DNA from: Undaria pinnatifida | Lineage: Eukaryota > Sar > Phaeophyceae > Laminariales > Alariaceae | Assembly: GCA_012845835.1 (NCBI GenBank) | Contig: JABAKD010000013.1 | Coordinates: 12,421,701-12,485,700 of the forward strand | Length of the DNA stretch: 64,000 nucleotides | Reading direction: 5' to 3' | Shown: in pieces, positions 60,901 through 64,000 of the stretch | How the letters are laid out: each line of letters begins with the position of its first letter | Position numbering within the stretch: the stretch's first letter is position 1 | Position numbers and translations under genes: made by a program | The notes under the pieces: generated by a model | What the model was told of the DNA's origin: nothing | Databases searched by the model: none | The model's input: the letters and a program-made list of their open reading frames with translations, nothing else

Positions 60901-62261
60901 ACGTAAACAAAACGAAACAAAAACGAAACAAAACAAGCAAAGCAAAGCAAAGCAAAGCAAACAAAAAACAGAACAATAAAAAAAAGACAAAAATACAAGC
61001 CCGACACAAACAAAATCATTCACAAACTACTACGAGTAAACAAAAATAAGCAAGACGCAAACAAAACACAAACCAAAACAGATAGTCAAAACAAAAACAC
61101 AAAACAAAAGCCACAAAACAAAAATGAAACACAAAAGCAAACCAAACCGCAAAAACTGCAACTAACCACACCAAAAAACATATCGTTCCGGCCAAGAGGC
61201 GGCGATCGCTGACACGACACGCGTTCACTTCTCACCCGCGCGCCCTTGCCACTTCCGCCTCCTCTCTCCAAACCCCATCTCCCTCTGTTTCGCCCTCCTC
61301 CTCCCCTCCCACCCTGCCCCCCCAAAGTACCGCAGCCACCGTAGTTTCGCACAACGAGTGGTCTCCGGTGCCCACGAGACGGTGACCCTGGAAACCCCGG
61401 GGAGGCGGGGACGGGTAGAGGGGTGGTGATTACAATGATAATACACGCGGAGAAAAGTTATACCGGTAGGGGGTATGCCAATATGTCAAAACTACTTGTA
61501 CCAAAGCAACTAAAAAATATGCGTCGAGAGAGGGGGTGATTGCTCCATGATGATATCATCACGACGACGATGGCGATGATGATCGCGATAACGATGATGG
61601 TGGTGGTGAGGATGGTGGTGATGATGGTGATGACGGTGATGATGATGGTGATGATTATCGTGATGATGAAGATGGTGATGATGATGATGACGATGATGAC
61701 GATGATGATGATGGATGATGACAACGATGATGACGATGACGATCATGATGGTAATGATGATGTTTATGATGATGGACGATGATGATGACGATGATGGTGA
61801 TGATGACGACGATGATGATGACGATGCTGGACACCAAGATAACTTTACATAAAAACCCTAGGTCGCGTGAGGCGATACGAGGCGGGGCGAGGCAAAATAT
61901 ATTGACCCCAACCGAACCGAACCGAACCGAACCGAACCGAACCGAACCGAACCGAGCCGAACCGAGCCGAGCCGAACCAAACCGAACCGAACCGAACCAA
62001 ACCGAACCGAACCGAACCGAACTGCACCAATCCAACAGAAAAAAAACATTACCGCCCCCTCCCCGAAAACACAACAACAATAACAAAACGCCTCCTCCTG
62101 TGTGGCATTTTCCGCCGTTTCATTTTTACCTTCCAGGAGTCGACGCGACCGACGAACGAGCACGGGTTGGGGATCTCGTTTCCCACGTCACCAGATGATA
62201 GCGCCGATTGCGTTACCAATAGCAGGTCGCTGACCAGGGAGTCCCAAACCCTCAACCGAAC
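50981..62261 (-). CDS. GDA1/CD39-family nucleoside phosphatase (apyrase), five 3' exons
   Basis: Gene-level entry. Exons in transcription order: 62261-62130, 61387-61236, 59097-58902, 53896-53744 and 51940-50981. All junctions are GT-AG and phases agree (0, 2, 0, 0); the exons sum to 1593 nt, 530 residues plus stop. Enzymes of this family hydrolyse nucleoside tri- and/or diphosphates, usually at the cell surface or in the Golgi/ER lumen. Seen in family order: NPC segment, GTGDHSLCE, GEFLAMSVFFFAM, LREAAEGFCAMDWRAL, YMTTLLRDGYGF, and WTLGFAL, which is apyrase conserved region 5. Conserved regions 1-4 should lie upstream beyond the right edge; none was found between 62262 and 64000. Odd: about 300 residues follow region 5 instead of the usual short tail. 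A short extra 3' exon cannot be excluded. Confidence 0.85.
52020..52112 (+). repeat. GGGAC and GGGA microsatellites
   Basis: ACGGG pentamers (52025-52050) then GGGA tetramers (52070-52100), inside the apyrase intron just upstream of its last exon. Confidence 0.85.
52130..53420 (-). repeat. Decaying tandem copies of the preceding apyrase exon end and donor
   Basis: The last ~110 nt of exon 53744-53896 plus its donor recur at about 53266-53385, 53000-53105, 52760-52890, 52240-52335 and 52140-52200. Spacing is loosely 100-500 bp and separated by G/C-tract text. The copy at 53266-53385 keeps an open frame (YMTVFLRDGFGLSFPERSRN) and a consensus GTAAGT donor; older copies have stops and indels but keep CGTAACCGTCG and GCGTAAGTAA-type words (plus strand). 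Confidence 0.85.
52515..52660 (+). repeat. R1 family termini, two in tandem
   Basis: GCGTACTCAGTATTATGCAT at 52530 and, after an 18-G tract, GGTACTCATTTCTTGCCTGC with GGTCATTTGACCATTAACCA and GATCGGGACGGAGCACCGTT at 52577-52648. Another R1-end unit is at 52365-52440. Confidence 0.7.
53744..53896 (-). CDS. Apyrase exon, YMTTLLRDGYGF segment
   Basis: 51 codons, phase 0 at both ends. Encodes GDVEHEFTGSVEGLAHRCVE then VVYMTTLLRDGYGFPEHSRD and ESDGME. Animal and plant apyrases have YCF(S/D)xxYIxxLLxxGYxF here, between the FCxxxW motif and conserved region 5, consistent with its position between flanking exons. Acceptor TCTCCAG at 53903-53897, donor GTGAGT at 53743. Confidence 0.88.
54340..54600 (-). 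repeat. R1 family, - copy
   Basis: The reverse complement matches 1836-2050 and 59185-59420: terminal GAATGAGTACACCCC with a C tract, CGTCCCGGCGTTGTAGG, TCTGCCTGGTCGGTGAAAA, GCGCTTCGCGCTTGGTGAGC, GGCACAAGGTGCGGAAGTCC. Confidence 0.75.
54605..54650 (-). repeat. Distant copy of the 58902 exon end and donor region
   Basis: On the minus strand GCGCTGTCGCTAGACGATAC followed by GGCGAGC parallels the 3' end and donor of apyrase exon 58902-59097 (...CTAGACGATACG-GTGAGC), now with GC in place of GT. It lies 4.3 kb downstream in the same intron, beyond the Gypsy remnant. Confidence 0.65.
54827..54937 (-). repeat. Dispersed repeat R4, inverted copy
   Basis: Reverse-complement match to 3910-4025 (GGGCTGCGAAAGCAACTGAG ... 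TAAAGCTTTATTTTTCCCC). Directly precedes the Gypsy reverse-transcriptase remnant. Confidence 0.7.
55196..56897. mobile_element. Foldback (Mutator-like) element with 565-bp inverted repeats
   Basis: 1702 bp inserted in the Gypsy reverse transcriptase. It is flanked by a 9-bp direct duplication TTTATTTTA (55187-55195 and 56898-56906); removing one copy plus the element rejoins the target. Terminal inverted repeats are 55196-55760 and 56333-56897, nearly identical with a few mismatches, and start GAGCGATGGCCGAAATCGGG. The outer ends hold repeated (A/T)ATCGGGTAC / GTACCCGAT words; the inner parts hold many CAGTCGA / TCGACTG words. The ~570-bp core shows no transposase, so it is non-autonomous. Long repeats plus a 9-bp duplication fit Mutator-like elements. 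Confidence 0.88.
56945..57255 (-). mobile_element. tRNA-derived SINE-like element, copy 2
   Basis: On the minus strand: GGTGGCGTATCAGG (A-box-like), GAGTTCGAATCC (B box), CCCCGAGTGCATACTCG, GGACTTTTTCTTGTGC, GGAAAGCGCGAGAG, AATGAAGGCAAGAACC with a G tract, GAAGCTGGAAAGTAGAAG and an A-rich end. The order equals copy 1 at 5140-5455. It interrupts the Gypsy pol between the palm and thumb regions. Boundaries approximate. Confidence 0.65.
58717..58805 (-). repeat. Duplicate of the apyrase exon end and donor, ~162 bp downstream
   Basis: The minus strand repeats the last ~85 nt of exon 58902-59097 (CAGAGCTAAGGGAAA ... TTTTGCGCCATGGGCTGGAG, CGCTAGACAGTACG) with a consensus GTGAGC donor and similar intron start, but a frameshift in GAAAAGGAACGC destroys the reading frame. 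Tandem with the true exon end. Confidence 0.85.
58902..59097 (-). CDS. Apyrase exon, GEFLAMS / FCAMDW segment
   Basis: 196 nt; one base completes a Gly codon from the previous exon, then 65 codons to phase 0. Encodes VGGVDMPALKGEFLAMSVFF, FAMHCLHELGP and SLAELREAAEGFCAMDWRAL, then SLDDT. CD39-family proteins have GxFxAFSxFxY...FLxL...xxxxxxAxxFCxxxWxxL at this point. Acceptor CATCAG at 59103-59098, donor GTGAGC at 58901. Confidence 0.88.
59185..59560 (+). repeat. R1 family, longest + copy
   Basis: G tract, GGTGTACTCATATCATGATG, GTCCCTTACGACCGTACAC, GTGCCGGGACGG, TTTCACCGATCAGGCCGACA, AGCGCCGTGAGGTGTTCGGC, then GAGGCGGACTTCGGCACCTT and CAGAGACAGCAACGGG, CTGCCTCGTGGGGTGCCTTG. It parallels 1836-2215 over its whole length. 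Lies in an apyrase intron. Confidence 0.8.
59699..59965. mobile_element. Nested palindrome / foldback element
   Basis: A perfect 40-bp palindrome at 59699-59738 (GTACCAGCC ... GGCTGGTAC around GGTATACC) is followed by a hairpin with ~90-bp arms, 59756-59848 and 59868-59962. The arms carry GACCGTTGCACAGCTTGGTC, GCGATAAGACCAAAGCCTA and their complements; the loop contains another AAGGTATACC and GGCTGGTACC. A GACGxGGCTC word occurs at both outer edges. Probably a small foldback transposon; the exact ends are uncertain. Confidence 0.7.
60215..60415. mobile_element. Small element with ~32-bp terminal inverted repeats
   Basis: CGGGCTTTCACGACTCGCAC-GAGTGACTGACTC at 60220 is an imperfect inverted match to GAGTCACTCACTCGCGCGAG-TGACCCCGAGCC ending near 60412. 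Palindromic CTCGCGCGAG core words lie in both ends. About 195 bp; MITE-like, no coding sequence. Confidence 0.55.
60590..61190. other. Apyrase intron stretch, AACAAAAC-rich
   Basis: A duplicated GGGCGTCTGTT(T/C)xTGGC block (60706, 60764) is followed by degenerate ACAAAACGAAAC / GCAAAGCAAA text to 61150, which creates Phe/Leu/Val shadow frames on the minus strand. No gene. Confidence 0.6.
61236..61387 (-). CDS. Apyrase exon, GTGDHSLCE segment
   Basis: 152 nt, 50 codons plus two bases, phase 0 in and phase 2 out. Begins GHRLVGTGDHSLCETTVAAV; the family has xGxGxxxxCxxxVxxLL after the NPC motif. The second half (GGRVGGEEEGETEGDGVWRE) is charged and atypical, and lacks the Cys pair usual here. 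Acceptor GTTTCCAG at 61395-61388, donor GTGAGA at 61235. Confidence 0.82.
61540..61835 (+). repeat. GATGAT / GGTGAT microsatellite
   Basis: About 290 bp of degenerate GAT, GGT and GAC trinucleotides within the apyrase intron 61388-62129. Open in several frames, not coding. Confidence 0.9.
61908..62028 (+). repeat. (ACCGA)n pentanucleotide repeat
   Basis: About 24 units of ACCGA with occasional GCCGA and ACCAA variants. Minus-strand frames FGSVRFGSVR are shadows of it. Confidence 0.95.
62130..62261 (-). CDS. Apyrase exon, NPC segment (most upstream seen)
   Basis: 44 codons, phase 0. Encodes VRLRVWDSLVSDLLL then GDVGNEIPNPCSFVGRVDSW and K. In the family the text after conserved region 4 runs SxLGxGxxxAxxxL... 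then NPC. Acceptor CTCTACAG at 62269-62262, donor GTAAAA at 62129. The exon upstream of it would carry conserved region 4 and was not found before the window end. Confidence 0.82.
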
Positions 62262-62284
62262 CTGTAGAGTACGGAGGGAGTCAA

Positions 62285-63270
62285 GGCATCGGTAAATGGG
62301 TCGATAAATGTGCCGGTAAATGCGTCGGTGAATATGCCCGTAACGTGTGTCGATGAATGTGCCGGTAAATTCGTCGGTAAACGCGCTGGTAAATGTGACG
62401 ATAACCACTGCGCCAGTATATGTGTCGATAAATGTGTCGGCAAATGTGTCGATAAATGTGCTGATAATTGTGTCGACAAATGTGCTGGTAAGTATGTCGA
62501 TAAAATGTACCGGTAAATATGTTGACAAATGTGCCGGTAAATTGTGTCGACGAAATATACCGGTAATTTCGTCGGTAAAGGTGCCGGTAAATGTGTCGAT
62601 AACTACTGTGTCAGCACACGTGTCGATACATGTGTCGATACATGTGTAGGCAAATGTGTGGATAAATGTAGCAATTGTGTCGATTGAATGTGCTGGTAAA
62701 TGTGTCCATAAAACGAACCGGTCAATGTGTTGGCAGATATGCTGGCAAATGCTCTTTAAATGTTCTGGTAAATGTGCCCATCAAGGTGTCGCTATACGTG
62801 GTGACAAAATGTGCGTGCAAATGTGTCCACAAAAAAGCTGATAAATGTGTCGATGGACGTGTCGGTTATCGACAAACGTGCTGGCCATCGTGCCGACAAA
62901 TGCCCTGGTCAATATGTCAACAACTGTGCTGGTAAACGTGTCGATAAATATCACCGTCGATAAATGCGTAGGTACACGTGTCGATCGGTAAATGTGTCGA
63001 TAAACGTGTCGGTCGGTAAATGCGCCAGCACACGTATCGGTCGGTCAAGGTGTCGCTCAATTTGTAAACTTGTCGGCACGTTTGCGGGTAAAAAGGGCGC
63101 GTGCATTTGCGAGGCAAACGTGTTCGTCAAGCGCGTTGGATAAATATCTCGGGCCAAGCGTGTGGGCAAAATGCATGCGTCGTATATGTGTGGGTACACG
63201 TGTCGGTGTCGGTCGGTCAGCGTTTCGGTCGGTCAACGTGTCGGTCGGTCAACGTGATGGTCGGTCAACG
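62285..63270 (+). repeat. ~12-bp minisatellite AAATGTGTCGGT, about 80 degenerate units
   Basis: Nearly 1 kb of 11-13-bp units alternating TAAATGTG with CCGGT, TCGGT or TCGAT. Toward the right, units become ACGTGTCGGTCGGTCA. Because the period is near 12, several frames stay open (Val-Asn-Val-Ser and Cys-Val-Asp-Lys repeats); these are not genes. It lies immediately upstream of the apyrase exon acceptor at 62262. Confidence 0.92.
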
Positions 63271-63304
63271 TATCGACACAAAAAAAAGAAAATCAAAAAC
63301 ATCA

Positions 63305-63440
63305 GAGCTCTGTGGGTTTGGTCAATATAAAGGTTGATACTCATCTATGCAACCGGCGCCATACTCCGGTCGCGCGTTTTTGCTCTTTCAAAGATGTGTG
63401 CATCCCCTGGATTTCGTCAAGGGCGATTCCGGTCCATAAC
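63305..63440 (-). repeat. R2 family, extended - copy
   Basis: The minus strand reads GGAATCGCCCTTGACGAAAT, CCAGGGGAT, GCGCGACCGGAGTAT, GCATAGATGAGTATCAACC, parallel to 2890-3000. Confidence 0.7.
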
Positions 63441-63449
63441 CGCTCTGCT

Positions 63450-64000
63450 CACTGATACCATATAACCCGTATGAGGAGGTACAGAGTCTGAAAACAAAAC
63501 TCGTACGTGCGACCCACGCCGACATCATCGAGTTTTGTCGAGGGCTCAATCTCGGCAACATGTCATTACGGGAGACCACCGCAATCAGCATCCACAGCGC
63601 AAAACGCTGTAGACTATACACTAAGCTACAAATTCGTCTGGGCTGGTCGATATTACCTGCCGGGTTACTTGCGCGGCGGCTAATATTTTTTTGTTCAGCG
63701 TACAAGCGAAGCGCTTTCTTACGGCCTTCCTTTGATGCCCGTTGGCTACGAGTTCCTGGTACGAAGAACAAACGCCTGCGTTTTTCCCTTTTCAGATTGC
63801 CACGCACCCGATATTTCCAAGTAACCCACAAAAGGGGGACCTTGTGTTCCTCTATTTTCACCAACCATAGTTGGTTCTGATTACTACATCCCCCCGTTAA
63901 AGCATACCAGGTAATATGCAACAGAGACCCCCTGTCCCCCCAAGCGACTTCAGGGGAAAGGCGGCACCTTTCCTTCATTTCGTCACGACCTATGTTGCAA
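63450..64000. other. Unassigned stretch at right edge, possible coding fragment
   Basis: Moderately long open frames on both strands. A plus-strand frame contains KTKLVRATHADIIEFCRGLN and GNMSLRETTAISIHSAKRC, which looks protein-like but matches no family I recognise; the minus frame of 196 codons has no motif. It could be a transposon remnant or an exon of the gene beyond the edge. Confidence 0.25.

Noticed and set aside
61845-62649. FGSVRFGS and VNVSINVSAN repeat frames
   Set aside because: Generated by ACCGA and ~12-bp minisatellites; no coding constraint visible.
63388-63978. Upstream apyrase exons with conserved regions 1-4
   Set aside because: None of the DxGSxGT, GATAGxR, ExxYxW or DLGGAS-type motifs was found in any minus-strand frame between 62262 and 64000.

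Overview
This is eukaryotic nuclear DNA. Coding sequence occurs as short exons joined by GT-AG junctions with matching reading phase, separated by introns of up to 11 kb. The rest is LTR retrotransposon, foldback DNA element, SINE-like repeat, minisatellites and long G/C tracts. The very expanded introns, Copia and Gypsy elements, and a bacterial-type (Streptomyces-like) proline iminopeptidase carried in a spliced gene fit a stramenopile, most likely a brown alga. That assignment is inference; no rRNA, organellar or lineage-diagnostic gene is present. No tRNA gene, rRNA, CRISPR array or operon was seen.

Layout. (1) 1-21407, + strand: the 3' nine exons of a proline iminopeptidase (peptidase family S33). 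They sum to 1122 nt (373 residues plus stop), and the Ser, Asp and His positions of the triad are all visible. Intron 4 holds a complete Copia element on the opposite strand (5500-12743) with 400-bp LTRs that look identical and a 5-bp target duplication. (2) 21.4-32.7 kb: no convincing gene; a ~280-bp satellite-like array, CCA/GGGGTT low-complexity tracts and several two-copy tandem duplications. (3) 32757-34808, - strand: a long open frame for a disordered Ser/Thr/Ala/Pro-rich protein of unknown function. (4) 34.8-43 kb: mostly simple and dispersed repeats. (5) 43282-44184, + strand: an intact single-exon gene for a secreted/type I membrane protein, followed by a decayed tandem copy of its 3' half. 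(6) 50981-62261, - strand: the last five recognisable exons of a GDA1/CD39-family nucleoside phosphatase (apyrase). It carries an unusual ~300-residue acidic/low-complexity tail after apyrase conserved region 5, and its 5' exons lie beyond the right edge. One intron holds a degenerate Ty3/Gypsy pol, itself broken by a 1702-bp foldback element (565-bp inverted repeats, 9-bp target duplication, Mutator-like) and by a tRNA-derived SINE-like repeat.

The most striking pattern is that introns next to real exons contain tandem, decaying copies of the edge of that same exon together with its splice site. It is visible at iminopeptidase exons 3, 7 and 8 and at two apyrase exons, and a similar decayed duplicate follows the membrane-protein gene. 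This suggests that local tandem duplication across exon-intron junctions is a recurrent route of intron growth and decoy splice-site creation here.
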